Counted from the stretch's first letter, positions 34,629-42,882 are shown. The stretch: 64,000 bases of DNA from an uncultured Saprospiraceae bacterium (GCA_937921775.1 CAKZUK010000001.1:88429-152428); one strand, 5' to 3'. Program-made: numbers and translations. The notes: generated by a model not told the origin, from the sequence alone.

Positions 34629-34738
34629 AAGAACTTCTAATAGTTTTGATTATGCGAAAGCATGAAGATAAGTAAATTTGAAAAAAGATAGGAATATATA
34701 TTCTTTTAGAAGTTTAGAATATATTAAGAAGTTGAGGG

Positions 34739-34923
34739 AAATCATTTGAGCGTCTGACGAAAGTCCTTAGCTAGTAGGCCTTTCGTTGTTGGCTTCCCTT
34801 TAAGAGGTGTGCCCGCCAGGCGAATAAGCGCTAGCCTTAATACAGATCGACAGGTTTGAAGGAAGTCAACAACTAAGATTTAATTGCTAACAGCAGGCCA
34901 TTTGTCAGAAACTCAAATCATTT
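34739..34923. repeat. Nested inverted repeat, MITE-like
   Basis: Outer arms 34739-34758 and 34904-34923 match at 17 of 20 positions; inner arms GTTGTTGGCTTCC (34785-34797) and GGAAGTCAACAAC (34861-34873) match at 12 of 13; a further hairpin ACGAAAG/CTTTCGT lies between them on the left side. Size and symmetry resemble a miniature inverted-repeat element, but no target-site duplication is clear. Confidence 0.5.
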
Positions 34924-34961
34924 AGAAGAGCAACAAATGATTGAGAGAGTTTATAAAATTA

Positions 34962-34990
34962 GAAAAGCCCCTTAAAAAAGGAGCTTTTCA
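34962..34990 (-). terminator. Intrinsic terminator of the RRM gene
   Basis: On the minus strand AAAAGCTCCTT pairs with AAGGGGCTTTT (one G-T wobble) around a short T-rich loop. It lies about 50 bases beyond the RRM stop codon; the tail TCTAATTTT is moderately T-rich. Confidence 0.6.
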
Positions 34991-35039
34991 TAAAACATTA
35001 AATATTTTGAATTGGCTGCTATGATAGCAACCTTATATT

Positions 35040-35360
35040 CTAGTATCTTTTGTTGTAGCCGCCTCCGCCGCCACCACCGTATCCACCACCTCCGCCTCCG
35101 CGGTTGCTGTTACGATTTTCTCTAGGTTCTGCAACTTTAGCAACGATAGTTCTACCATCCATCTCTTGATCATTCAAACCGTTGATTGCATTTTGTCCTT
35201 CTTCATCAGAAGCCATTTCAACAAAACCAAATCCCTTTGATTTTCCAGAAAACTTGTCCATAATGATTTTAACTGAGTCTACTGCACCATATTCTTCAAA
35301 TGCTGCTTGTAGAGTTGACTCGCTTGTGTCAAAGTTTAACTTTGCTACGAAAATATTCAT
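35040..35360 (-). CDS. RRM RNA-binding protein with Gly-rich tail
   Basis: 106 residues. One RNA recognition motif: RNP2 IFVAKL at 3-8 and RNP1 KGFGFVEM at 42-49 with the aromatic residues needed for RNA stacking, then a Gly/Arg/Asn tail (from ENRNSNRG) ending YNKRY. This is the small RRM family common in cyanobacteria and Bacteroidota, often cold- or stress-induced, thought to act on mRNA stability or as an RNA chaperone. It has its own promoter, a leader of about 120 bases and a terminator. Confidence 0.93.
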   Translation of the reverse strand: MNIFVAKLNFDTSESTLQAAFEEYGAVDSVKIIMDKFSGKSKGFGFVEMASDEEGQNAINGLNDQEMDGRTIVAKVAEPRENRNSNRGGGGGGYGGGGGGGYNKRY

Positions 35361-35712
35361 AAATAAAAATTTAAAAAAAAATAAAAAATTTCAAGTAGCA
35401 TTATCAATTATAAGTATAAACTTTACCGAGTAGCTACCCAATCTAACACATGTTAGATAAAGTTGATCAATACAACTTTCAGGTACAAAGCTATGTTATT
35501 AATTTGACTAATGCTTGTTTTTGTTTAAAAATATATTAAAAATTTACATTTGATACATATTATTGATGGTTTTTGTATGTTTTGCAAGGACATAATTCCT
35601 TCAAACAAGCTAAAAGCTGCGGTTTATCACTGTTTTAGCAACTAAATTTGGTTGCTATTGTTTTATAATTAAACTTCAATTGTGTTATTTCTACACCAAA
35701 AAGCATCAGAAT
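35361..35712. other. Leader and divergent promoter region of the RRM gene
   Basis: 352 bases. The minus-strand promoter element at 35486-35493 gives a 120-base leader with a hairpin AAAGTTG/CAACTTT (about 35458-35480) and an AACATG-TGTTAGA dyad-like stretch (about 35444-35460). Long leaders are usual for cold-shock type RNA-binding genes. Upstream of 35500 the sequence is very AT-rich with no recognised feature until the DUF2867 gene. Confidence 0.5.
35486..35493 (-). promoter_or_regulatory. Promoter of the RRM gene
   Basis: The minus strand reads TAGCTTTG, matching TAnnTTTG, about 125 bases upstream of the ATG at 35360. Confidence 0.5.
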
Positions 35713-36198
35713 ATGGTCATTCAAGAGCCAGCGCCTAGTACAAGTTGTATAGGTACATGTCTTAAAAAGACAGATTACGTGGATACTTTCTCTACTACGA
35801 ATCACAGTGATTCCTTAGCTACTATTACTACTAAAATATTTGCTACTGCGCCAGGTTGGGTTAAAGCTTTGATGGGTTTACGGAATGCCTTGGTTAAGGT
35901 ACTAGGTTTGAAAACTGACTTTCCTGAAGCAAAAGATCAACGATTTGAAGAGGGTGGGAGACTTGCCTTTTTTAAAATCTATGAAATCCATGACAATGAA
36001 ATTTTGCTAGGGGAAGATGATTCGCATCTTAATTTTAGAGTGAGTATATTCGATTCTAAAGAAGCTGAGAATAATATTAAAGTAACCACATTGGTGCAAT
36101 ACAATAATACTTTGGGTAAACTCTACTTTGCAGTGGTTAAGCCTTTCCATATGATCATTGTGAAGAAGATGGTGAGGAATGCTTTTGTTAAGGATTAA
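35713..36198 (+). CDS. DUF2867 family protein
   Basis: 161 residues from the ATG at 35713; the frame extends to a TTG 33 bases upstream, which I think less likely. The pattern YVDTFSTTNHSD, APGWVKALMGLRNALVKVLGLKT, GGRLAFFKIYEIHDNEILLGEDDSHLNFRVS and the closing VVKPFHMIIVKKMVRNA match the DUF2867 family, also seen as a domain of saccharopine-dehydrogenase-like proteins. Function unknown; the fold suggests a lipid- or hydrophobe-binding START-like module. Convergent with the ABC transporter operon. Confidence 0.78.
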   Translation: MVIQEPAPSTSCIGTCLKKTDYVDTFSTTNHSDSLATITTKIFATAPGWVKALMGLRNALVKVLGLKTDFPEAKDQRFEEGGRLAFFKIYEIHDNEILLGEDDSHLNFRVSIFDSKEAENNIKVTTLVQYNNTLGKLYFAVVKPFHMIIVKKMVRNAFVKD

Positions 36199-36201
36199 TA
36201 T

Positions 36202-37002
36202 TTACGTCACATCTCTTTGTCGCTCCTTCCAATATCCTAGTGCAACAAATAGGACAAAAAAAGCAATACTTATATATTCAACCTTGTTGAAAAAGGTACC
36301 CGTATCTTTATTTAAAGTACTGTGAATGATATCTAGATCATTGACCAAAGCAGCTTGCGAATATGGGAAATGAAGGCCGTATTTTGATCCAGATATATAG
36401 ATAAAAAGTCCAATAATAAAGCCCATTATTCCAACCATTATAGGTATGAGGAAATTTTTGAAATGCAAACTCAAGCAATATTGAAGTCCTACTACTGAGA
36501 GTATTCCAATCATCAAGTGTGTAAATCGTGGGATTAATTCTCCCATGTTTGGAAAGTAATACTGAAACTCAAATTCAGGAAAAATCAATGACATGAAATA
36601 ACCTAATACAAGTGCGGAAAGAAAATAAACGATGATGCTTGTAAATATTAAAAGGAGTATAACAGCCAGTTTCGAAAAATAAATATAGGCACGCTTCAGG
36701 GGCATACTGTAAAGTCTTTTCCAGGTATCGCTTTGATGTTCTAGGTTGACGACAAAACTATTGGTCAAAACAATGATAGGAAGTAAAATGAAAACAGAAA
36801 AGATATCACTGGTTAATTTGTAAAAATAGCCCCATGGGTTTACGTTTAAAGTCGTATTGTGATAAGGCGATGTCAAAAAAGAAATCGTAATCATAATAGG
36901 TACAAGGATACCTCCAAAAAGAATAAGCCATCTTAGTGGTGTACTTTTAAGTTTGTACAATTCAGCATGGAAGCATCTGATAAATAGTAGAAGCATCGAC
37001 AT
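36202..37002 (-). CDS. ABC-2 type permease, BcrB/MutE-like
   Basis: 266 residues with six membrane spans (LRWLILFGGILVPIMI, IFSVFILLPIIVLTNSFVV, LAVILLLIFTSIIVYFLSALV, LMIGILSVVGLQYCL, FLIPIMVGIMGFIIGLFIYI and YISIAFFVLFVALGY). The N-terminal FHAELYKLKSTPLRW and the internal EHQSDTWKRLYSMPLKRAYIY motif are those of ABC-2 permeases of lantibiotic-immunity or bacitracin-export type. It follows its ATPase with a one-base TAATG overlap. Substrate unknown. Confidence 0.85.
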   Translation of the reverse strand: MSMLLLFIRCFHAELYKLKSTPLRWLILFGGILVPIMITISFLTSPYHNTTLNVNPWGYFYKLTSDIFSVFILLPIIVLTNSFVVNLEHQSDTWKRLYSMPLKRAYIYFSKLAVILLLIFTSIIVYFLSALVLGYFMSLIFPEFEFQYYFPNMGELIPRFTHLMIGILSVVGLQYCLSLHFKNFLIPIMVGIMGFIIGLFIYISGSKYGLHFPYSQAALVNDLDIIHSTLNKDTGTFFNKVEYISIAFFVLFVALGYWKERQRDVT

Positions 37003-37913
37003 TATTGATCGGAGTTTGTGATGTCAATAAATAGATTTTCCAGATTGTTTTTTTCCAGCCTTACTTCATAAATATTAATCTTATTACGTACTAATGTTTC
37101 AATGATAATTGGAATGTCGTTTTCATCTTGAACATCGACTTTAATAGTATCGGTATCATTGAGGTTTGCTATAAACTGTGTTTTCAATAAGTCGATTACT
37201 TTTTGAGGATGATCCACTTTTAGATTTACTTGGAGGTTTTTCTTTTTTAATAATTCTAATTCTTGTATCGATCCTTGGAATACCATCTTTCCATCTTTTA
37301 TGATACCAACGCTTGTTGCAATTAGCTCAATTTCATTTAACAAATGGCTGGAAAGAAAAATAGTTTTTCCTTCGTTTTGTAAATTTTTAATTATGTTTCT
37401 AATCTCAATTATTCCAGTAGGATCTAGACCGCTCGTTGGCTCATCTAGTATGAGAAGTTCGGGGTCGTTGAGCAATGCCATGGCTAGTCCGAGTCGTTGT
37501 TTCATACCGGTGGAGTATGCCTTTGTTTTTTTATCTTTTTGTGTCCTTAGATTTACGAGATGTAGTACTTCTGTTATTTTAGCATAAGGAATGTTAAGAT
37601 ATTTACAAACTAACTTCAAGTTTTGATAGCCCGTCAAGTGTGAGTATATCGCAGGAGATTCAATAAGGGATCCTACGTTTTTTAATATTTCGGGATTGCT
37701 TATTTTTATTGCTTGATTAAAAAGTTGAATGTTGCCTTTACTTGGTTTTATTAGTCCGAGGATACTTCGGATAGTGGTTGTTTTGCCAGCACCATTGGCT
37801 CCGAGGAAACCATATATTGCTCCACGCGGCACCTGCAAGCTTAGGTTGTTGAGGACCTGTTTGCCTTTTTGGTAGGAGTAAGAGAGCTCGTTGATGGAGA
37901 TGATGTTGGACAT
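37002..37913 (-). CDS. ABC transporter ATPase, BcrA-like
   Basis: 303 residues. Walker A GANGAGKTT at 38-46, signature YSTGMKQRLG at 133-142, Walker B LLILDEPTSGLDP at 153-165 and the switch His in LSSHLLNEIE. The C-terminal 80-residue extension (VNLKVDHPQKVIDLL and so on) is typical of the BcrA/MutF drug- and bacteriocin-immunity subfamily. It energises the permease encoded next (TAATG overlap). The pair probably removes an antimicrobial peptide or a lipid from the membrane; a link to the GG-leader peptides in this window is only a possibility. Confidence 0.9.
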   Translation of the reverse strand: MSNIISINELSYSYQKGKQVLNNLSLQVPRGAIYGFLGANGAGKTTTIRSILGLIKPSKGNIQLFNQAIKISNPEILKNVGSLIESPAIYSHLTGYQNLKLVCKYLNIPYAKITEVLHLVNLRTQKDKKTKAYSTGMKQRLGLAMALLNDPELLILDEPTSGLDPTGIIEIRNIIKNLQNEGKTIFLSSHLLNEIELIATSVGIIKDGKMVFQGSIQELELLKKKNLQVNLKVDHPQKVIDLLKTQFIANLNDTDTIKVDVQDENDIPIIIETLVRNKINIYEVRLEKNNLENLFIDITNSDQ

Positions 37914-38622
37914 TAGTTTGTTGTTAATATTTAGATTTTGTCAAATTAATGCATTGGATCGTAGTCATCATTTTAATGCTGATTTCAAACAAAATAGTCA
38001 TTATAGTTGAAGCTGTAATTAATGAAGCTTTGATTCTGATTCTGATTCTGATTCTGACTCTGACTCTGACTCTGACTCTGACTCTGATTTTGACTCTGAC
38101 TTCAAATTCAATAGTAAGTATATCTGAGAATTAGCTGGGGCTTTTGGAAGGGTGGGACCCACCCATCCACCGCCGCCTCCGAAAAATCGGAGCAAAAAAT
38201 CAATAAATTTGCATACCTCTGGCTCCCCTTCATGAGCCATTTTATGGTACTAGGTTACTGAATAAAGAATTCTTTAGCGATCGTCTACTAATAAGCGTTG
38301 TTTTTATACTAAATTCCATAACTGGATATTTTATATTTGTTTTAAGTTCTTGAGTTTTATTTTTTAAATAGCTGATATACAGGTGTTTGTGCTGCAGTTT
38401 TAATCGACTAATAGTTGGAAAATAAATTCGTATTACATGACTTAAGAAAAGTTCTATACCGATTCCCTAATGGTCAATCGTTCACGGAATTGAGCTTACA
38501 ATAGATTGAAATGATTCGACTCTAGCAAACTAATCATTTATTCCAATATCGACACATTCGAATGAAGCTGACTAGTACAGTGGCCTTCTTCAGTAGACCT
38601 AGAGACACAAGGATTTATCTCC
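37914..38622. other. Non-coding region with hexanucleotide repeat
   Basis: 709 bases without a convincing gene. It holds a hexanucleotide tandem repeat (38032-38103), a perfect GC palindrome GGGTGGG-a-CCCACCC (38150-38164) and a small hairpin CTCCGA-aaaa-TCGGAG (38177-38192). Beyond 38240 I see only AT-rich sequence with no recognised element. The minus-strand frame across the repeat gives a Ser-Glu run and is rejected as a gene. Confidence 0.6.
38032..38103. repeat. Hexanucleotide microsatellite, 12 units
   Basis: Twelve consecutive 6-base units: four GATTCT, five GACTCT, then GATTTT, GACTCT and GACTTC. The change of unit type along the array suggests slippage plus drift. It begins about 120 bases upstream of the ABC ATPase start codon. 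Confidence 0.9.
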
Positions 38623-39786
38623 TCAGTGCAGTGATCTCATAAGCACTCGTTTCAACACAAACTCAGCTGATTTATTCGTACAATTCATGGCCACTGCTAC
38701 ATCATATTCTGGAACATAAATAACGCTCGACCCCAAAATCCCTCCATGCGTATACGCTTTTGTACCAAATATGTCGATGACCTTAAACCCAAATCGATAA
38801 TCTGTATTTGGGTTAGCTAATGAGTTCCGATTATTTTTTAAATGTTTATAAACATAAGCTTCAGGTAAAGGAGGTTTTTCCAAAAGCAATTTAATAGTTG
38901 CTGGATTTTTGAAAACCTGATTGCTAAATAGAAGTTGATAAAAAACAGCTACATCACGAGCAGTCGCTGCAAGTCCTCCACCGCCATAAGCATCGTTTGT
39001 AGAACTGAAAGGGTAGGTGTCAATATTTGCAAAATGTTGATGTACCATATCTGTAATTCCTGTAGGTTGATCTTCGGAATGTTTCCACCAAGTTGTATGT
39101 AAACCCAGTTTTTCAAAACCAAGTAATGTGCGAACAGCACTTCCAAGATCTTGACCTGTCAGTTTTTCAATAATAGCTCCCAACAAAATGTAACCGGTAT
39201 CAGAGTATTGATATACTTTTCCTGGTTTGCCATATGGTTTTCCTTTTTCCATGGCGCGTGTCAATTGCTCATCACGTGTCCAAATATGTTCTGGATTATC
39301 AATGACCATTTTGGTATAATCGCCATCTGTGCCATAGTCAAACAAACCACTTGTATGTGTGGCGCAATGACGAAGGGTGATTTCCATTGGCTTGTAGCCA
39401 CCAGCGTTTAATTGCTGATTAAACTTATCCGACAGGTATTTACCGATTGGTTCGTCTATAGAAAGTAGTCCATCTTCATGTAAACGAAGTATGGATGCTG
39501 CCACATACGTTTTGGTGATACTTGAAATTAAAAAACCGTGATCTTTTGTCAGAATAGGAAAGGTATCCTTGTCTGCGAAACCGGATGCTCCGCTCCAGGA
39601 TAATTTCTTTCTAGGTGCTTCCACATGCAAGTTGATACCGTAAAGATAATTTTTAATTGAGGTAGCTTCATCAATTATATATTGGAAATCTGCTTCTGGA
39701 TTATCCGTATAGTATGCTTTTTGGCAAGAAGCGGAGAGCAATAAAATTGCAAGAATAAAGCCCAGATGTTTCCAGTTTAGGTGCAT
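38623..39786 (-). CDS. Serine hydrolase lipoprotein, beta-lactamase class C family
   Basis: 387 residues with a lipoprotein signal (LGFILAILLLSASC). The serine-protease-like motifs are S89-I-T-K92 in ISSITKTYVAASIL, Y-S-D in VYQYSDTGYILLG (Tyr of the second motif), and H-G-G in AYTHGGILG in place of KTG. Typical of the widespread beta-lactamase-like esterase/D-Ala-D-Ala peptidase group, so not evidence of drug resistance. Acts in the periplasm or at the cell surface. A TAACTTTG promoter lies about 42 bases upstream. Confidence 0.88.
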   Translation of the reverse strand: MHLNWKHLGFILAILLLSASCQKAYYTDNPEADFQYIIDEATSIKNYLYGINLHVEAPRKKLSWSGASGFADKDTFPILTKDHGFLISSITKTYVAASILRLHEDGLLSIDEPIGKYLSDKFNQQLNAGGYKPMEITLRHCATHTSGLFDYGTDGDYTKMVIDNPEHIWTRDEQLTRAMEKGKPYGKPGKVYQYSDTGYILLGAIIEKLTGQDLGSAVRTLLGFEKLGLHTTWWKHSEDQPTGITDMVHQHFANIDTYPFSSTNDAYGGGGLAATARDVAVFYQLLFSNQVFKNPATIKLLLEKPPLPEAYVYKHLKNNRNSLANPNTDYRFGFKVIDIFGTKAYTHGGILGSSVIYVPEYDVAVAMNCTNKSAEFVLKRVLMRSLH

Positions 39787-39827
39787 TTTTTGAATAAATA
39801 ATTTGAAAATAGAAGTACTTTGTAATT

Positions 39828-39835
39828 CAAAGTTA
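39828..39835 (-). promoter_or_regulatory. Promoter of the serine hydrolase gene
   Basis: The minus strand reads TAACTTTG, an exact TAnnTTTG match about 42 bases before the ATG at 39786. Confidence 0.5.
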
Positions 39836-39978
39836 CTATTTGTTTCTTAATATTCCAAATGGAGCTTGGGCTTCAGGTCAGACTTGAAATTTAGGGATGC
39901 GGCCTAAGTAACTGTCCGATTTGAGAGGTAAACATTTAGTTAATCCTTATCCCTTAGTAAAAGGGGAGAGGCGATATT

Positions 39979-40434
39979 TTATTTCTTTAAATTCTTTTCA
40001 TATTGCGCAATCCAATCTTCCATGCTTATTTTACTTACTAGTTCAGCGATCAAATCGTAAGGGATGTCATCCATCTTTTTGAATCGAACACAGCTTTTCC
40101 CCATGTCTAATTTTCGATCGGAATGCTTTGGATATTCAGTCACAAACCATTTATATATTTTTGGATCAGCATACACACCCATATGGTATAAAGCCACAAA
40201 ATTCTTTTGAGATGCCAAGTTCATAAAAGGGAGAGGTAATTTGGGATTGCAATGATAGCCATCTGGGTATTTGGAGAGTGGGACTACCCAACCTATCATA
40301 TTATAGCTTAGAGTTTCCTTGAACCCTTTTGGTAAGTTTTTTTTAATAATCGATCTGATTTTCTTGATAACTTTTTGACGGTCTTCAGGAAGTGCATCGA
40401 TGTATTCTTTTACGGAAGTATGTTCTATTTTCAT
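39979..40434 (-). CDS. DUF1801 family protein
   Basis: 151 residues. DUF1801 pattern: VKEYIDALPEDRQKVIKKIRSII, the KETLSYNMIGWVVP segment, NFVALYHMGVYADP and the closing GKSCVRFKKMDDIPYDLIAELV. Related to the YdhG/SufU-neighbour family with a frataxin-like alpha/beta fold; function unknown. Cytoplasmic, single gene. Confidence 0.87.
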   Translation of the reverse strand: MKIEHTSVKEYIDALPEDRQKVIKKIRSIIKKNLPKGFKETLSYNMIGWVVPLSKYPDGYHCNPKLPLPFMNLASQKNFVALYHMGVYADPKIYKWFVTEYPKHSDRKLDMGKSCVRFKKMDDIPYDLIAELVSKISMEDWIAQYEKNLKK

Positions 40435-40540
40435 AAGATATAATTAATATTGATGCTAATATAGTAAAAAAGCAACTTATTCATTTACGTAGATTAGTTG
40501 AAATTATAAATTCACCTTAGGGACACCTAGCGTGCAGTTT

Positions 40541-41206
40541 TTATACTAAAGGTTTTCGCTCTAGTTCAAAGATTTCATCCACGTTATGATCAATAAGTAA
40601 GTTCAATAAATCATTGTAGCCATTGTCAATTTTGTATTGTAACTCTTCTTGGTACATTGGAAACAATGAATAAATATTGATCAAATTTTCACCAACTTGT
40701 AGAGCAGTGAATTCTTCTTCAAAAGTTACAGAAGGAAGTACAACTGCTCCTACATATTTTGAATCTTCTTGGTAAGGATTTCCGAATTCATCATTCTGAA
40801 TACTATGTCCAATGCCTAGCCAAGTAGCGTAATGATGAGGAAATCGAGCCGTTTGTTTTAGCATAGAAACGATCCATCCATTTGGGCTGTCATTATTTTG
40901 AAAGTTACCAAATTCAATACTTTTAGGTAAAATTAACATCAACTCGGCAAACTTATATTGATCAGGGTCTTCAATTCCTTCTTGCAATTGCATCGCCATG
41001 CTACTCATCCCTGAAGTCAGAAGAATATTAAAATTATGCTGCTCTGATTGAACTAAATAAACATCAAGATTAAAGTCAAGAGGAACAACTTCATGAAGAA
41101 CACTGAGCTCATCGTCCTCATAATAGTTAGAAAGATGCTTGCTTATAGCTAGGGCATGTTGATCATAAATGGTTCTTCCTGTGTAAAGGTCCTTAGGCAC
41201 GTCCAT
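40541..41206 (-). CDS. Suppressor of fused (SUFU) domain protein
   Basis: 221 residues from the ATG at 41204-41206 (the frame extends to a TTG 33 bases further upstream). The bacterial SUFU pattern is seen in VPLDFNLDVYLVQSEQHNFNILLTSGMSS, AELMLILPKSIEF, ATWLGIGHSIQND and YVGAVVLPSVTFEEEF plus a final LLNLLIDHNVDEIFEL helix. In bacteria this domain occurs in polymorphic-toxin immunity proteins as well as in stand-alone proteins. No toxin gene is adjacent, so its role is unknown. Confidence 0.82.
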   Translation of the reverse strand: MDVPKDLYTGRTIYDQHALAISKHLSNYYEDDELSVLHEVVPLDFNLDVYLVQSEQHNFNILLTSGMSSMAMQLQEGIEDPDQYKFAELMLILPKSIEFGNFQNNDSPNGWIVSMLKQTARFPHHYATWLGIGHSIQNDEFGNPYQEDSKYVGAVVLPSVTFEEEFTALQVGENLINIYSLFPMYQEELQYKIDNGYNDLLNLLIDHNVDEIFELERKPLV

Positions 41207-41325
41207 GAAGTATTTTGTGTTTTGCTGGTACTGAAACAATATTGAATTCCCTTATAATCAGCGGATTAGGGCTGTTTTATATTGTAAAATTATCTCATTT
41301 AATAATAAAATCCTACTTTGTAGAG

Positions 41326-41333
41326 CAAATGTA
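41326..41333 (-). promoter_or_regulatory. Candidate promoter of the SUFU gene
   Basis: The minus strand reads TACATTTG, matching TAnnTTTG, about 120 bases upstream of the ATG at 41206. Confidence 0.35.
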
Positions 41334-41436
41334 TAAAACACATAGTCAGTAAGCAAAACGATGGCGATTAAATTGAGCTGATAATCAAATATGAACTTAA
41401 CATTCGATTTGAGAATACCTGCTAAAAAACCAAGAG

Positions 41437-42546
41437 ATGAATAGCGATTACGTAAAAAAACGAATTGAAAAAATAAGAAGCTTAATCAGTGAAGCTCGCC
41501 ATGACGAGGCATTTGCAGATTTGGAAAATTTCATCGCTGAGATTGATGGAGAGAAAGTAGAAAATATTCGTGAGCGTGATTTACTAGACCAATTAATTTC
41601 TGTAAAATCACGATATAATTTTTTCAAGCAACAAGTTCTAAAGGGCTTGCAGGAAGGACAGACTGAACTGAATCAGATATCGGCTGCTTTACTGAGCTTG
41701 ACCAATGAGGTCAACAAAATTGGAGAAGAGAACCCAAAGGCCTTCAAGCCTGATGAGGAAGAACAAGAGTACTATGCAGAAATGGCAGCGACAGCTCCCT
41801 TAACTGCGACCCATAATATAAATGATTCACTTCAAGATGGAAGTCAAAATAGCGGCTGTCTGCTTGCTATCAATAATAAAAATACAAACGTCAACGTAGA
41901 AATTAAAGACTTCAACTGGTCAGCTTTCTTTTTTAAAGTTGCCTTTGGACTTGTCCTGGTTGCTGCAGCAATATTTTTCATGACTAGAGGTTGTGCGAAC
42001 AAATCTGTAGATCCAGTAAGCCCACCTGTAATTAGTCCAGAGCCTGCTCCAGATCCGGGTGGGGCAACAAAGGACAGCATAAATAGAGGAGGAGGAAACT
42101 CGACGGATGTGAAGAGTAACCAACAAGCAAGAGGTAAAAATTGCAAAGAACTTCAACTTTCTGCTGGGAAAATTTGTGAGCTAGCAGATTACATAAGTAA
42201 TGTTGATAATGCTCTTTCGAGAAAATTCGAATTGAGCGATGTTTCATTTAAAAAGAATAGTCTAGATTTGTCCGATCGTTCAAAAGCAAATCAGCAAATT
42301 AATGATCTGGTAAAACTTTTAAAAGCTTACCCTGGTCTTGACTTGACGATTTATGGATATACTGTTGATGGCGAAAATGATGTTATTAAAGGCGTAAATG
42401 ATAAAGAGGATGGATTGGATAATATTCGCGCAAAGAAAATATTCGGATTTTTAAACGATAGAGGTATTAGTAAAAAACGTATGGATTATATTGGTGATAC
42501 TGACAACGATCGTGGCGATAGTCGCATATGGATTAAAATGGAATAG
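41437..42546 (+). CDS. EAD-like domain, membrane span and OmpA-like domain fusion
   Basis: 369 residues without a cleavable signal. Residues about 5-92 form a helical effector-associated-type domain (IRSLISEARHDEAFADLENF, LLDQLISVKSRYNFFKQQVL, TELNQISAALLSLTNEV), following the SRY-then-ALL-x-L shape of EAD11. A single membrane span lies at 163-183 (AFFFKVAFGLVLVAAAIFFM), then a Pro/Gly-rich linker, and an OmpA-like domain from about 265 (SFKKNSLDLSDRSKANQQIN, LTIYGYT, DNIRAKKIFGFLNDRGISKK). Topology would put the EAD in the cytoplasm and the OmpA domain in the periplasm at peptidoglycan. I know of no described role for this combination. Confidence 0.65.
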   Translation: MNSDYVKKRIEKIRSLISEARHDEAFADLENFIAEIDGEKVENIRERDLLDQLISVKSRYNFFKQQVLKGLQEGQTELNQISAALLSLTNEVNKIGEENPKAFKPDEEEQEYYAEMAATAPLTATHNINDSLQDGSQNSGCLLAINNKNTNVNVEIKDFNWSAFFFKVAFGLVLVAAAIFFMTRGCANKSVDPVSPPVISPEPAPDPGGATKDSINRGGGNSTDVKSNQQARGKNCKELQLSAGKICELADYISNVDNALSRKFELSDVSFKKNSLDLSDRSKANQQINDLVKLLKAYPGLDLTIYGYTVDGENDVIKGVNDKEDGLDNIRAKKIFGFLNDRGISKKRMDYIGDTDNDRGDSRIWIKME

Positions 42547-42882
42547 TCGCCTAGCTATGTGATTTTTCATAAAAATACTTCAAGAAAATGATATAAAATG
42601 TTCTAATTTTCAGCTATGAATATAAATTGATATATTTATTTTGCATAAAAAGAAAGGCTTACATATTGTCTGAATTTTAACCTTGTTAATGTTTCGCTTT
42701 GAATCTATGATTGTAGAGAATAAATATCCTAAATACTCTCCTTTGGAATTGTTTTTGCTAATCAAAGCATAAATCTTCTCCTCTTTTATTTTACCCTCCT
42801 TCCTTTGTAAAACTCGGTTGACAAACAATCTAATTGATTTGTCAATTGTTCTATAATTTATTTTTAATTAAATACTATAACC
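42547..42882. other. Intergenic region upstream of the second peptide gene
   Basis: 336 AT-rich bases. The only structured element is the inverted repeat 42818-42845 close to the peptide start. A 72-codon minus-strand frame is seen but has no signal, family pattern or promoter. Confidence 0.5.
42818..42845. promoter_or_regulatory. Possible operator: 8-base inverted repeat
   Basis: Perfect arms TTGACAAA (42818-42825) and TTTGTCAA (42838-42845) with a 12-base spacer, centred about 50 bases upstream of the peptide ATG, at the position expected for the promoter. It may bind a dimeric regulator; none is identified. Confidence 0.4.

Larger units (their letters stand above)
34629..35039. other. Non-coding region with nested inverted repeat
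   Basis: 411 bases between the SMP-30 and RRM genes, both on the minus strand. It holds a 185-base nested inverted repeat (34739-34923) and the intrinsic terminator of the RRM gene. No coding frame with a family pattern is seen. Confidence 0.55.

Noticed and set aside
38032-38103. Possible CRISPR array
   Set aside because: Units are 6 bases with no spacers; it is a microsatellite. No cas gene is in the window.
38019-38240. 73-codon minus-strand frame with a long Ser-Glu run
   Set aside because: The run is only the translation of the hexanucleotide repeat, and the upstream part shows GC palindromes rather than codon structure; no signal or family pattern.
42610-42828. 72-codon minus-strand frame upstream of the second peptide gene
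   Set aside because: No signal, no family pattern, AT-driven composition, and no promoter element.
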